From Panulirus ornatus (taxonomy: Eukaryota > Arthropoda > Malacostraca > Decapoda > Palinuridae), in the NCBI RefSeq assembly GCF_036320965.1, contig NC_092279.1, forward strand, positions 16,829,882-16,893,881: DNA of 64,000 nucleotides, read 5' to 3'. The notes under the pieces were generated by a model. The model searched no databases. It had not been told where the DNA came from and was given only the letters and a program-made list of their open reading frames with translations. Below, in pieces: positions 46,201-58,774 of the stretch. Each line of letters starts with the position of its first letter. The first letter of the stretch is position 1. Position numbers and translations under genes: made by a program.

Positions 46201-47142
46201 ACACGTTACAATAAACGTTTACATTGTCAAGATACGTGTAAGCATTTCATCCATAACAATGTTCTACCTAGTGTTCATGAAAAGTATCCCGCCTAACTTT
46301 GTCTATTGCAAACCAGACCTCTTCATATATAGCTTGATGCATGATATAATATTTCGGTATTTGTAAACTGTTCACTGTTCTTCAAATTGTTGTTCTTCGT
46401 TTTTCACCTTGTGACTTTTAATGTGCTTCAGTCATTGAGTCCCCATTTCTTTTCTTTTTTTAACTTTTTGTGAACTGCCTACAGGATGGGTAGGAGGGTA
46501 CAACAAATTCAGCAGTCTTGCTGGAAAGATGAAAATATGATATATATTACCAGCCTCTGAAGCCTCCTGTTTAACCCGTATTTAACCCTCGTCTTTATCC
46601 CCTCACTGATTTCCTTACGATGCCTTATGCCGGCGTAAAAGACAGCCTGGCTATTATTCTCCTTTATTTACTGAGGGTGTAGCCAGTGTTGGCCGGCTGG
46701 TAACCTCCCCCTGCTGGCTGGACCCGTGTAGCTATTGGGCTCTCGGTCGGCTCGGGCTGGCTGCGTCTCGCTGGCTGTGGCTTGTTGGCGCTTTGCGGTC
46801 GGCCAGTTGGCGGCCGTAAAACTCAGCCGGAGCGGCGGGCTCCCAGCGAACAAAACGCTGTGTTCCACCGAAACGATCATGGCGATGGGTTCCTCTATGG
46901 TCTCAGTGGGAGAGCAATGGCATATTATTTATCTGGTCTCTGTTCTTTTTATATTCTTTTTTCATGTTTAATTCTTTCGGCAGTTATAAACTCTCGGTTC
47001 CTCTTACTGCCTTCACGTCTCCCTACTGATATTAAAGAATTCCATATAAACCTTCAGGTGTGTGGGACTATGAATATTTCTTTATAAAACAACCATTGGA
47101 TCCGGAATTATATAAGAATGTTTGTGTTGTAAACGGGCGATG
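42807..47142. other. unique sequence with one (GA)n tract
   Basis: (GA)n occupies 43208-43279. GAC/GACAGA-rich words occur at about 43756-43850. The stretch 46660-46860 is rich in GGCTGGC/TGGC words. No gene is supported; the open frame at 45257-45484 is unrecognised. Confidence 0.45.
43208..43279. repeat. (GA)n microsatellite
   Basis: About 36 units of AG. Confidence 0.97.
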
Positions 47143-47283
47143 GTGGGAGGTGAAGGCAGCAGACGCCACCAGTCTCTTGCCCACTGAGAGGTGAGGGAGG
47201 CGAGGCAGCAGACACCAGAGGTCTCTTGCCCACTGAGAGGTGAGGGAGGCGAGGCAGCAGACACCGCTAGTCCCTTGCCCGCG
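47143..47283. repeat. 49-bp minisatellite, three units
   Basis: Units share GAGGTGAGGGAGGCGAGGCA, GCAGACACC and TCTCTTGCCCACTGA. The last two are almost identical and the first is more diverged. Confidence 0.92.
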
Positions 47284-47379
47284 TTAATTAAAACTTCATA
47301 ACATTTTATTTATATGTTTGTAATGTTGTTATACATTTTTACAGCTTGCATGTCTAATTTGAAATGTAATTATTTCATG

Positions 47380-47382
<3 letters not shown>

Positions 47383-47453
<71 letters not shown>
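47383..47453. repeat. (TA)n, left flank of PLE foldback
   Basis: About 35 units adjoining the minus-strand PLE family 2 3' end. Confidence 0.97.
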
Positions 47454-47456
<3 letters not shown>

Positions 47457-47660
47457 GCAGAAACACCACACGGAAAAGGAAACACGAGAATCCTGAGCGC
47501 TTTCCTGTATTACCACATCTTGAGAGGACTAGATACATAGTGAGAATATAGATGCAGTAGAGGTTATGTATGCAGAACAGGAGGAAACATGGAATGGGGT
47601 CATATAACCTTGTAATTAGTGAGAGGCGAGGGTGGCATAAGGGTCTGTGTGACCCACCCT
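47454..47660 (-). mobile_element. PLE family 2 3' end, minus copy
   Basis: Its reverse complement matches 47672-47886 over about 200 bp with around 10-15 percent difference. Shared blocks include GGAAACATGGAATGGGG, AGTAGAGGTTATGTA, GCGCTCAGGATTCTCG and TTTGTAATTAGTGAGAGGCG in opposite orientation. On the minus strand it ends near (TA)n. Its terminal block AAGATGTGGTAATACAGGAA then AGCGCTCAGG aligns with the terminus of PLE family 1 (GATGATGTGATTATTACACG then AAAGTGCACTTGG), which is why I assign it to a second Penelope-like family. No RT is present. Confidence 0.65.
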
Positions 47661-47671
47661 CTACCTGACTC

Positions 47672-47882
47672 TTGTACCACACTCGCCTCTCACTAATTAC
47701 AAAGTTACAAAACCCCATTCCATGTTTCCTCCGGCTCTGAGTACATAACCTCTACTGTATCTATTTTCTCTCTCTGTAACTCGTCCTCTGAAGACGTGGT
47801 AATACTCAAAAGCGCTCAGGATTCTCGTTGTCTCCTTCCCTTGCGGTGTTTTTTGCAATCATGAAGTTATGTTTTTTGTCTG

Positions 47883-47886
<4 letters not shown>
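47672..47886 (+). mobile_element. PLE family 2 3' end, plus copy
   Basis: This is the partner arm of 47454-47660, oriented so that its 3' end meets the right-hand (TA)n tract. It contains CTGAAGACGTGGTAATACTC then AAAAGCGCTCAGG, aligned with the PLE family 1 terminus. The two copies therefore lie head to head with both 3' ends outward and both touching (TA)n. Confidence 0.65.

Positions 47887-47963
<77 letters not shown>
47887..47963. repeat. (TA)n, right flank of PLE foldback
   Basis: About 38 units. Confidence 0.97.
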
Positions 47964-47965
<2 letters not shown>

Positions 47966-49200
47966 ATTTTGATTGTATGCCGCAGGAGCTGCCATACATG
48001 GGACTGCGGTAGACAAGATCCGTCCCTGTACGAATGTTAGCATCCCTGACCGTGGTGTACGTCGTGATATGCTGCCTCAGACAGATGCCCTCCCGTGCGC
48101 TCTCGAGGCGTTAGTATCCATGTCCTCACCCTCGCGTCGAACCATGTTTATCTCATCGATTTCCTTGAAGTGTAAGTCACTGAGTATGAGACCTTTTTTC
48201 ACCTGTGGATGGCTGATCGTACCGTTCGCTAAACTACCCGGATACAACCTTCATTATTCTCACTAGAACATTGTGTTGGCTCGTCTGGCCTCACTGGACG
48301 ATGGCGTATTATGTGAACAATGGGGCGGACGTTGTCTTCCATGTATTCTTTTTTTCTTCCTGAAATGCATCGTTTCCATAGTCCATTATGTGCCATTATC
48401 TTCTTAGCTTTGATAGTGTATCTCACCAGAAGGGCTAGTCATCTCTCGTGTCAACCGTCGGCTCTCCTTGTTGTATATCCCCTAGCAACACTCCACCTGT
48501 CAACTGTCACCTGTGCAGATTACTTCTGGTCGTGGACCTGGTACACTTGGTTTCCTCGTGGTCTTCCAGTGCAGGAAGCTCCCTCTCCCTTCGGCGTCTA
48601 CATCCTCCGGTATTTTTGCCTTTATTTCACATCTGTTTCCTCATCTCCCGTTGTTGTGTCTGTTATGACAATCATCTTACTAAGTATCGTACTGTTTGCT
48701 CTTGCGTAGGCCTGTTGTGGCACTCCCACATACGCTACGTTCACTTTGAATGTTTTTGTTTGGTTTCTTTCCAGTCCTCCGTGCGTTATGTATCTCCTCA
48801 ACCATCTCCCTCCGGCCTTAGTGCTTCCATAAAATCGCTGATCCTCCTCCCTCGCAGCAGCAACCTCCTCCCTGGGCTCATTCCGTTCGTGCAGTCCACA
48901 CGTCACAACCCATCCGTTTCTTTCCACTTCACATCGCATCATTTTGACAACCTTCGGTTGGATTATGTCGCTGTCTCCTCAGTTTATCATCGTCTCTCTG
49001 CGTTTAGGGATGTATGGCTGTTTATGTGTGTATATATGTTTGTGTATATGTGTGGTTCATGTATATATATTTTTTGTGTATGTGTGTAAGTGCGTTTTTG
49101 TGTGTGTGTGTGTGGACGCGCGTGTGTCTGTGTCCTGAGCCTGGTTCCCCAGTTTCCCCGGGCCTAATGGGTAGCGAACAAAAAACTGTGGGTGTGGTGG
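47964..49200. other. unique pyrimidine-rich sequence, no gene supported
   Basis: Open frames of 129 and 213 codons (48320-48709 and 48448-49089, plus) overlap in different frames. Both translations are rich in Ser, Cys and Leu and neither shows a domain, so composition is the likely cause. GT-rich words occupy about 49020-49130. Confidence 0.4.
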
Positions 49201-49209
49201 GCGTGGAGG

Positions 49210-49400
49210 ACTGTGGTCAGCTGATAACCCAGCTGACCCGGGGCTGATCAGCTGATAATGGCTGTGGCCTGACGCCCGCCCGCTGAGTGGCTCCTTCACT
49301 GATGAACTGAATCACTCAGTGGTGGAATCACTGATCACCCGATATACAGAGATGATTAATCGAGCAAGTGATTGCCCCTGCCTCCGTCGAGGAGTGATTA
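49210..49400 (+). promoter_or_regulatory. candidate enhancer: E-box/GATA composites and homeodomain sites
   Basis: CAGCTGATAA occurs at 49218-49227 and again at 49249-49258, exactly 31 bp apart, with a third CAGCTG at 49230-49235. CAGCTG is a bHLH E-box and TGATAA carries a GATA site. TGATTAATCG (about 49352-49361) and AGTGATTAGA (about 49390-49400) follow. The clustering is visible; the function is inferred. Confidence 0.3.
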
Positions 49401-49530
49401 GAGAGTCACTCGTTCACAAGGTGAGGTTGTGGACCTCTGGGAGAATGCGCGCCAGAAATGCCTGAATGAAAAAGATGTTAATGTTAAAGATATTAACAAA
49501 CGCAGTAACTACATATGAATCGACTAATGA

Positions 49531-49617
<87 letters not shown>
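49531..49617. repeat. (CT)n microsatellite
   Basis: About 40 units. Confidence 0.97.
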
Positions 49618-49619
<2 letters not shown>

Positions 49620-50057
49620 AGACCATAGAGAACGGTAGCCGTACATCTCGGCTGGTGATGACTGCTGGCAGGGGCTATCATTAACCTTTTAACCTGGCGA
49701 TGCAACAGGACCCGTCACAGCGTGCTGGCCGCCGCCCCACCCCCGTGCTGTGATGAGTCCTCGGATCATTGACTCTGGGCGAGGGAGAAATTGTTTCGAT
49801 GTCGTAACGCGACTTACGTTCGGTCTCGTGAACGTAGGACGTGATACAGTAGAGAATGCAACACGGGTGCCTATAGAGGTTGGAGGGGGGGGGGGGCAAA
49901 TGGAAGAAGTGAGGGGAGATGTGGATGACGTCCCTGGGGGAACAGCAGAGCCAGGGGTCGTGGACACCCTCTGCCGGGTCCGCCGCTGTCCCGGCCGTGA
50001 TTTGAGTAACCACGACAGATGGCTTCTAGACACGTCCCGCGGTGGTTATGGGATTAC

Positions 50058-50060
<3 letters not shown>

Positions 50061-50107
<47 letters not shown>
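50061..50107. repeat. (GT)n microsatellite
   Basis: About 23 units. Confidence 0.97.
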
Positions 50108-50108
<1 letters not shown>

Positions 50109-51181
50109 TGCAAGCGTCTCATCCACAACAGTTGTATCTGGGATGTTTGAGAAGTATCCTAACTTACTTCTGTAAATAATTCATTTGTGTAACTTATGGT
50201 ATTTTGTCATTGTTGGTCAGGCCCGCTAAACCCTGCATTTATCGTGTAAGTCATTCTGTAGTTCAGTCCCTGCGTCTAGATCCTAGACCTTTGGTGTAGT
50301 CTGTGTCCTTTGCGGTATCGCTTGCTTGCTGGGTGGGGACGAGAGCACAATAGTATCGTCGAGTTTGCGGTAGGCCGTTATGACCCAAACTTTGATATAT
50401 GATGGACTGTTATTTTGATTTATTTAGGTTCGCTTGCTTGATGGCTTAGGTGACTTAATTGGTACTGGAATATAACATTGCCTGGATTATCACGCACCAG
50501 CCACACTCCTGTCATAAGAACTGATTGCAGTCATTCCATCTTCCAGGTTAGATATACTTAGTTGACTGGTCTTGGGGACAGCCAAGGATATTTCGTAAGA
50601 CTTCAGTGTTCCTCTATTTTTTTCAGTTCTTGCCATACTTTTTACTGTTGGCTAGAGTTGGTGAGGGATAATGAGCCACGGACAACAGTATACCGGCCCA
50701 GTAAATCAATCTAACTGTTCAGGTCAGTGGTCTGCCGTCCTCCTCATGATCCTCTTCAGTATAATCGTGTGTGTGATATGATAAAAGTAATAATACCGCA
50801 GTAATAAATAGTGGTTATTACAGCACCCTGACTTGTTTCATCATCATTGTAATTCTAATGGGAACAATTAGGTTACTAATACTTTAATTACTTACGTGTG
50901 GAATTTAAATTGCATTATTGAAACGAGTATATTTGTTATCTGCATTATGATCATTATTGTGTTGGGTTAAGCCAGACGGAACGAAGGTGCATATTGTGAA
51001 ATAATATGGTAACGTTCGCAAGTATGGCGTATCCCACGCTTATCATGGCGGGTGAGGACGCCAGCTTACTTGAAATGTTAGTCCCATTTATCATTTTGAA
51101 TTAGAATATTTGGATTCCAGTGACTGCATGAAAACTGGCTTACTGCCGACTGTTTGTGATGGAGGGTGACATCCAAGTTTG

Positions 51182-51182
<1 letters not shown>

Positions 51183-51224
<42 letters not shown>
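51183..51224. repeat. (GT)n microsatellite
   Basis: About 21 units. Confidence 0.97.
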
Positions 51225-51225
<1 letters not shown>

Positions 51226-51687
51226 TACTAGACAACAGAGGGGTCGTGGTGTTGGGTATACAAAGCAGGGATAACACATAGCAGGAATCAGCAAGTTACC
51301 TTGATTGACTGGAGCCTTACCGCTCACCCACCATAACTGTTTCCCCTCCCTTACACCATCACTATACCCCCTCATCACTCCCTCACCCTCTCCCTGCCTC
51401 CGCCACCGCCACCACAGTTCTTCCCCGGCATATCTTCTACATTCTGCCTCATTATTGCTTTCATTGACCTCCCATCACTACCTCCAGACCCTCCCTGAAC
51501 CACATACCACACTCCTTCCCCTCTACCACACTCTCTTGGTTGTTTCCTCTCCCTCTCTTTTATCACACCCTCCCTTCTCACCTCCCCTTCGCCCCACTTT
51601 CCCGGCTCTCCTTTCCATCCATCACTCCCTCACAACTCTGCCTCCCCTCCACCACAGTTGTCATTTATTCCCTCTCTACTACACCCT

Positions 51688-51905
51688 TCCAGTGGTGGTG
51701 GGTGGGGAGGAGCCTTCTTCCCCACAATCCTCTTTCCATTTGTAGTGTTAGGTGGGTGGGGAGGAGCTTTCTGCCTTACTATCCTGTCTCCATCCACAGT
51801 GGTGGGTGAGGAGGAGACCTCTCCCTCACTATCCTGTCTCCATCCACAGTGGTGGGTGGGTGGAGGAGGAGGAACCATCTCCCTCACTATCCTGTCTTCA
51901 GCTAT
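51688..51905. repeat. minisatellite, about 52-58 bp unit, four units
   Basis: Units share GTGGTGGGTGGGGAGGAG, then CTCACTATCCTGTCTCCATC, then CACAG. Three frames are open across it, which explains several overlapping open frames; none is a credible gene. Confidence 0.9.
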
Positions 51906-52140
51906 GTAGATCAGGAATTTTTAGGATTCTGTTACTGGCCTCCAGCAGATAACAGTGTCATAAGTCTTGTGTTATCTGGGCCTGCCCATGTATTCCTCCG
52001 CGCCCCCGTGCTGGCTCCCGTGATCCATTCATTATGTTATAACGACGAGTAAAACTCTCAGCATAACTCACGTTGCATGTCCCCAGCACCGCCAGCGTCT
52101 GCTTGTTTATTGCCAGGATGGCCATGGCTGACCGCTTGTT

Positions 52141-52240
52141 ACCGACTGTGTAATTGGCAGTTAAGATTATAATGGAGTAATTAAGTTGCGTTAATTATCC
52201 CCGGCGGAAGTGATGATGGCGGCCGACCAGATGGCTGAAG
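52141..52240 (+). promoter_or_regulatory. candidate homeodomain-site cluster
   Basis: TAATTG (52151), GTAATTAAG (about 52177) and GTTAATTATCC (about 52190) lie within 50 bp, followed by GATGGCGGCCG, which contains a GCCAT-type Pho/YY1 core on the minus strand. Motif clustering is real, but the function is speculative. Confidence 0.25.
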
Positions 52241-52278
52241 TTACTGGTCATTGTTTACCCTGCCTGGAACCCTGTCCC

Positions 52279-52279
<1 letters not shown>

Positions 52280-52328
<49 letters not shown>
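52280..52328. repeat. (GT)n microsatellite
   Basis: About 24 units. Confidence 0.97.
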
Positions 52329-52330
<2 letters not shown>

Positions 52331-52440
52331 AGGCACCACACATATAGCCATCTATGTATCTGTATATTATTATAATATTTAGGCATGTATCTTTGGAGGA
52401 GAAGAAGCGAGATATGTGTATACAGACATGTCAGCGTCTT

Positions 52441-52566
52441 GAAGACTGTATCTCTCTCCCTCTACTGTATTATAACACAGAGGTCTTGTATCTCTCTCCC
52501 CCTGCTGTATTATAACGCAGAGATCTTGTGTCTCTCTCCCTCTACTGTATTATAACTCAGAGATCT
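52441..52566. repeat. 40-bp minisatellite, three units
   Basis: Units share CTTGTATCTCTCTCCCTCTA, then CTGTATTATAAC, then CAGAG. Confidence 0.92.
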
Positions 52567-53358
52567 GGGGCAGATGCTTCCCGCTCACACGCAACTGCCC
52601 ACATGTATGTACACAAGCCTCTCTGTTACGTCACAGTCGCCCGTCAAGACGTACGACCTCTGGGTCCGACAGCGTGGTCTCTGGCCTATTTGGAGATGAC
52701 CTGTAACGTCCTATGTAACATCAAACACCACTAGGGCCTGACGAAGACCATTCTGTGGCCTCCGTAATCCTTTTGCGCTACCGCTCACAGGATGAGCATT
52801 GGGGTTGCACAGTAAATTTGCCCGGAGTTATTACCGGGGCAAATCGAATCAGACACAACTGACAGATGACAGAGACGCATCACAGGGTGGGTAGGAGTGT
52901 CCAGGAAATCCACACCCTTTTTTTTTTTGCCGCGGAAAAAAGACTCTGCCACATTCATGAATTGGAGTTTAGCGTGATGACTTGATTGCGAAGGGAATCG
53001 CGGGTAATGGCGTCTTTTTTTCCACCCATTAATACGGAAATGACCTTCATTACCGATTTCTGGGGATGTTTGTCGAAAAAATTTGCCTAAATAGCGGAAA
53101 ATCTGCGTGTTTTGCATCACCCCGGTGCTCCAGTGGGACGTGTCCGCCTCTCCGCTCGTATGAACATCATGAAGCGAGGCAGGCGTCACTGGTGCAGCAG
53201 ATGGGAGGAGGTTCTTCGTGTTGACTGTGTTATCAACCATCTTTATATGCTGGTTCCGCTCGCTCGAAGTACTGACGGTATCGGGGGGGGGCGCCATGTT
53301 GCTCTTGTGGACGTATTTGTTGACCTCGCGTGGAGTGGTAAAGGTCTGCGATAGCCTC

Positions 53359-53363
<5 letters not shown>
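52567..53363. other. unique sequence, one long unrecognised open frame
   Basis: The minus strand is open for 214 codons (53429-52785), but the start lies inside the (GA)n tract and the translation has no recognisable domain. An imperfect hairpin lies at 52816-52844 (ATTTGCCC-GG ... CCGGGGCAAAT). Confidence 0.35.

Positions 53364-53413
<50 letters not shown>
53364..53413. repeat. (CT)n tract, tail of minus-strand SINE
   Basis: About 25 units. On the minus strand it is (GA)n and follows the SINE at 53414-53565. Confidence 0.95.
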
Positions 53414-53415
<2 letters not shown>

Positions 53416-53565
53416 GTTAGACCTGTCATGTAGGACGGTGGACTTTACCGATTCGTCGTGAAACCCACGCGACAGTAAGCATTGTAGCCCGAGACTCGCA
53501 CTCACCGTCACCAGGAGACTGGCACACCGACCTGCTTGGCCGCTGCACCACTGATAGAGGCGGGA
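53414..53565 (-). mobile_element. tRNA-derived SINE, minus strand, (GA)n tail
   Basis: On the minus strand an A-box-like TGGTGCAGCGG (53550-53540) is followed about 45 bases later by GTGCGAGTCTCGGGC (53502-53488), a degenerate B box. The body then runs to a (GA)n tail. The order of pol III boxes, body and microsatellite tail is that of a tRNA-derived SINE. The B box has two mismatches to consensus, so this copy is probably inactive. Confidence 0.5.
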
Positions 53566-54639
53566 GCACACATGACTGGCTCGTGGTGATGCGCCAGTGG
53601 AGTCATCCTCTGTGGAAATCTCACTCGAGGAACCGCCTACCCGAAGGAAGTCAACTCCTCCTCACTCCCGCGTGAGTCCTCTCAGTCCTGGTCATCACTG
53701 GGACGTCTGCAAGTTGTGCCCCCCCGGAAGACCCCAGTTTACCCCGGCTGAAGGCAGCATTCATCCTCGCTATCGATATCCACTGCGGACGGGTCCCAAA
53801 CTGTCTCCAGCCGGAGGATGTTAGCTCTCCTGCTGCCAGTTCTTGCCCGGTTCGTGCACGAGTCTTGCCTTATCATTCTCTCCTCTTCGTGTGTGTGAGA
53901 TGGAAGCTTAGAATTAAACGTTTTTTTTTTGGGGGGGGAGAGAAAATGTAACAAATGTTTCGTAAGATTCCGGCAGACTTAAATTTAAATCATACAGCAT
54001 TACATGCAGTGTGCTCGTCACACACACACACAAACACACAGACATACAGACACACACACACAGATATAAACACAGACACGGATACAGACACACATGATAA
54101 AAATGAAAAAGACCGAAGAAGAAGCGGCACAATTAACGTAAGGCCGACCTTGCCTTGCAGTACATATCATCATCTTAGGAGTAGTATTGTTTGGCTCTGG
54201 CCGACCCCATCTTCCAGTGCTGGCTGGATGAGCCTCAAGGGGGCCGGGTCCCGGCCAAGTGCAATTAGTCGCCTTCTCTTGCCATCTGATAACAAGACTC
54301 GCCGGCACAAGGCGAGGGCACTCCTCAACTACCCAGTCGGCTGCCGAACTTTTGATTCCCTAATTTGAATCCGCATAACTTTCCTCCTTTTAAAAGGATA
54401 CAAAAGTTAGATTTGTAATGCGAAAAAAACCCACTAGTTCAGAGAAAGATTATGATATAATCAGATGATGTCCGGATATTTTTTTTTAGGAAAAGGGAAC
54501 AAAATTAGATTTGTCATTTGCAAAAAATAAATTCAGTTAAAGAATAGTAGATTCAGATAAAGAATCTAATCTAATGTGATGATGTCCGGATTATAAGCAG
54601 TGTAGAATTAATCTGGCAACGTCCAGATAGAGAGGTCAA
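53566..54639. other. unique sequence, nothing recognised
   Basis: Contains a T/G homopolymer junction at about 53922-53939 and CA-rich stretches at about 54020-54090. No gene could be supported. Confidence 0.45.
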
Positions 54640-56029
<1,390 letters not shown>

Positions 56030-56215
56030 AGCAAGACGCTGCCACGCTCGAACACGAGGGTGCGGGTCATGAACCCGGTGGTATATCCCTTAGGTGTAAT
56101 GGCCTGGCCTTTGACATGACACTTCTGGGTCAGGCCAAGGGCAGGTCATGAGACACCAAGGGTCGTACCGTCGTGCTCAAGCATCCTACCCACGTCCTTA
56201 AGGAGTTATTTTTGC
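56030..56215. repeat. dispersed repeat with GGTCGTACCGTCGTG motif
   Basis: Colinear with 32998-33215 (see that entry). It contains AGGTCA-type half-sites and GGGTCGTACCGTCGTGCTCA. The 2108-2205 repeat carries the same terminal motif. Confidence 0.55.
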
Positions 56216-57807
56216 TTATTCTTGACAACAATATACTTGGGTTCGCTTGGCTGGGTTGACTCTTAAGGCACACACAACTAGTTTTATTTACTCGATCTTA
56301 AACTAAGACTGGCTGGATTGATTTGAACCGTTTTAGAACATATTATCTTGGATTGGGTAGCCGTATGTTCAGTAAGCTGTTAGAAAAGATTCTGTCTCCA
56401 CTTCGCAGACTGAAGCATGGAATGATGTTCGCTTGAGTCACCATGTTTTGACTGCCGCTGCCTCAGGCTATCAGTACCCTTCTCCCAACCCTGTCACCCT
56501 GCGGGAGACAGCCAGGAGCAAGCCAGCTTGCCTCTCCACTATTGGAATTAATCTGTGAGAGTGCCGGAGGGGCGCTGGTACTGTGACTACGATAATTAGT
56601 TGTTAGTATACGTTATAGGAGAGGCACCCCTGGAAGGTTAGGATGCTGTGGCCAGCTGGGAGGCCACGGCTTTTGGGGAATTTCCTCGTTTTCTGACTCG
56701 ATTTGAGTGTCTGTTTATTTGGGAGTTTTATGGGATTATGTCGGAGTCTGTTTCACCCCATAGGTATAGATAGTGTATACACATTACAGATGGACAGTGT
56801 GACTTGCGTACTGGCTATTGGAGTGTGAGCACATTCTCTCTCTCTCTCGTTACCGCTACCAGCAGGATTCTTGCAGGAGCGAGAGCACGTCCTCCCTCAT
56901 GACCGTCGCCAGCAGGACATGTGTGGTAGACTGGCTGCAGTTGGTGGTGCGCTCCGCCCGCGCCCCTTGGTGGCTCACTCAGCTCACATCAGCTACTGGG
57001 ACACATAACTGGCGTCTGCACGAGACGGTCATCATGGTTCAGGTTTTCTAGTGTTAGTTCCCATCTCTCTGGGTCTTATTAGTATTGCCAGGCTGCTGCT
57101 GCGGGTCGCCGCCGTGCACCCTTACAATGTTATTAGGCATTACTGGAGCAGCCAATAAAGATTATAGAGGGATTAGCCTCAGGCTCAGCCGACTGCCAAT
57201 TGCTTCCTTACGCACTCGCGACTATTGACCAAAAGAAAAGCGCCCCTTTTCCCTGGAAACAAAATGGCCAAGCCATTTTGTAAGGATTTTTCATTGGAGC
57301 AAATTGAATGCATTTTTTTTTCCAGGTAATTTGCAGGTTAATGATAACTGGAAAATAAACATGAAGGTTAGAGAGAAAGGATAAAGGGTGATATTTACGT
57401 CCATACGAGAATGTCGTGGCATTAGCATAAACCCGTATAATGTGTCGGCCCGTGAGAAACTGGGCCAGCCCCTCCGGAACCCCCGGTCCTCGCACTCGTG
57501 CGCGTATCTCCTCGTTTTTAGAATGATGCCTTTTGTTTATCTCCCCCTGCACTTCACTGGCGACAGTCATCACACGCTCTCTGGCCCACGCTGAAGTGTC
57601 TTTACTCTTCCTAAGGCCCACAGTGTCCTACCGGTGCAGGCAGGCTGTAGCCGGGCCCGCCCCCTCCCATCACGACAGCCGCTACCATTAAGGTTTATTA
57701 TCATACAACGAGCTTCTCTGGTCTTTTGTCCTCTACTCCAGTTCCTCCGTCCCCATCCCGCTTCTGCTGCTGCTGCTCCTGCCTCTGCTGCTGAGGATGT
57801 TTTTGCT
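56216..57807. other. unique sequence, nothing recognised
   Basis: A perfect 10-bp-arm palindrome lies at 57259-57281 (ACAAAATGGC, CAA, GCCATTTTGT). A homeodomain-like GGATTAG and AATAAAG occur at about 57155-57175. No gene is supported. Confidence 0.4.
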
Positions 57808-57921
57808 GGTGATGGTGGTGGTGTTAGCTCTACTGCTGGTGATGGTGCTGGTGTTGATACTGCTGCTGGTGATGGTGTTGGTGTTAATACTGCTGCCGGT
57901 GATGGTGTTAATACTATTCCA
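57808..57921. repeat. 30-bp minisatellite, about 3.7 units, frame-preserving
   Basis: Units start GGTGATGGTGxTGGTGTTxx at 57808, 57838, 57868 and 57898, an exact 30-bp period. As 30 is a multiple of three, both strands stay open: GDGxGVxTAA on plus and TPxPSPAAV on minus, the latter inside a 173-codon minus frame (58091-57570). I see no flanking domain, so I call a repeat rather than a gene. Confidence 0.85.
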
Positions 57922-58774
57922 AGGTAGTGTATACTGCCAGTACTTACGCTGTTAATGCTGCTGCAGATGGTATAAAGGAACGATGATCGTCCAAAACAAG
58001 TGAACACTGAGTGATTATGTGTCTTGCAGTCGTCACTGTTGCCCTCCCGTCCCCAACATATCTTCCCTCTTTTCCACTTCTTCATCTTCACTTACCTCCC
58101 TCCTTCTCCTTAACGCTACACCTGTTCATTTGCCTTGCCTTCCCTTCCCTTCAACACTTACCCATTTCAAGAATTTCCCTTCCTCTTAGCCCTTGCCAAT
58201 TTATTTTCCTCTTCTTACCAACACTTGCAACTTTACCCCTTCCTCAACACTCATACCCTTACTTTTCCCCTTCGTTTCCCCTCATTCTCTCAACACATCA
58301 TTTTTAACTTACGCTCGCCTTTTACTCCTTTATCCTCCCCAAAACCTCAACGCTTTCCATTGTGTCTTTCCTTGCCCCCATAACACGAACCACTTTACCC
58401 TCCTTTCAGCACTGCCCCACCTCACCATTATCTTCCCTCATCAACCCACATTAAGCCTTTCCCCACAAAAGAGCCAAGCCGAGTGACTCACAAGATTCAT
58501 GTGACTAGCGAGAACTTCTCTCTCAAAAAAAAATGAGATTAAATCAGCCGTACTGGTGCGCCCCGCAAGAAAGACAACACTGGGCGATAACGCAAATGTT
58601 CGCCAGCCACTTTGTACTGGTGATCAGAGCAGCAACAAACACACGGGTTGTTTACGAGCGTGTAGTGTCAGCAGATTGCCTCCGGCGGCAAATTTTAAAC
58701 TGCTTAATTATAACAGATAACCCCCGGGAGGGGCGGGCGGCGCAGGAAGGTTCGCTGGGCTTTCATTACGGGTT

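Larger units (their letters stand above)
49618..51687. other. unique sequence with two (GT)n tracts
   Basis: (GT)n lies at 50061-50107 and 51183-51224, and a G-run at about 49887-49896. 51320-51687 is pyrimidine-rich, with spurious open frames. No gene is supported. Confidence 0.5.

Noticed and set aside
48320..49089. Two overlapping open frames of 129 and 213 codons
   Set aside because: Both are in a pyrimidine-skewed region, in different frames, Ser/Cys/Leu-rich and without domains; the end of one is GT-repeat sequence.
52785..53429. 214-codon minus-strand open frame
   Set aside because: It begins inside (GA)n, giving a poly Arg-Glu start, and crosses a SINE boundary; no domain is recognised.
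53914..54132. Membrane-like frames rich in Cys/Val at CA-rich DNA
   Set aside because: Low-complexity translation of CA/GT-rich sequence, without support.
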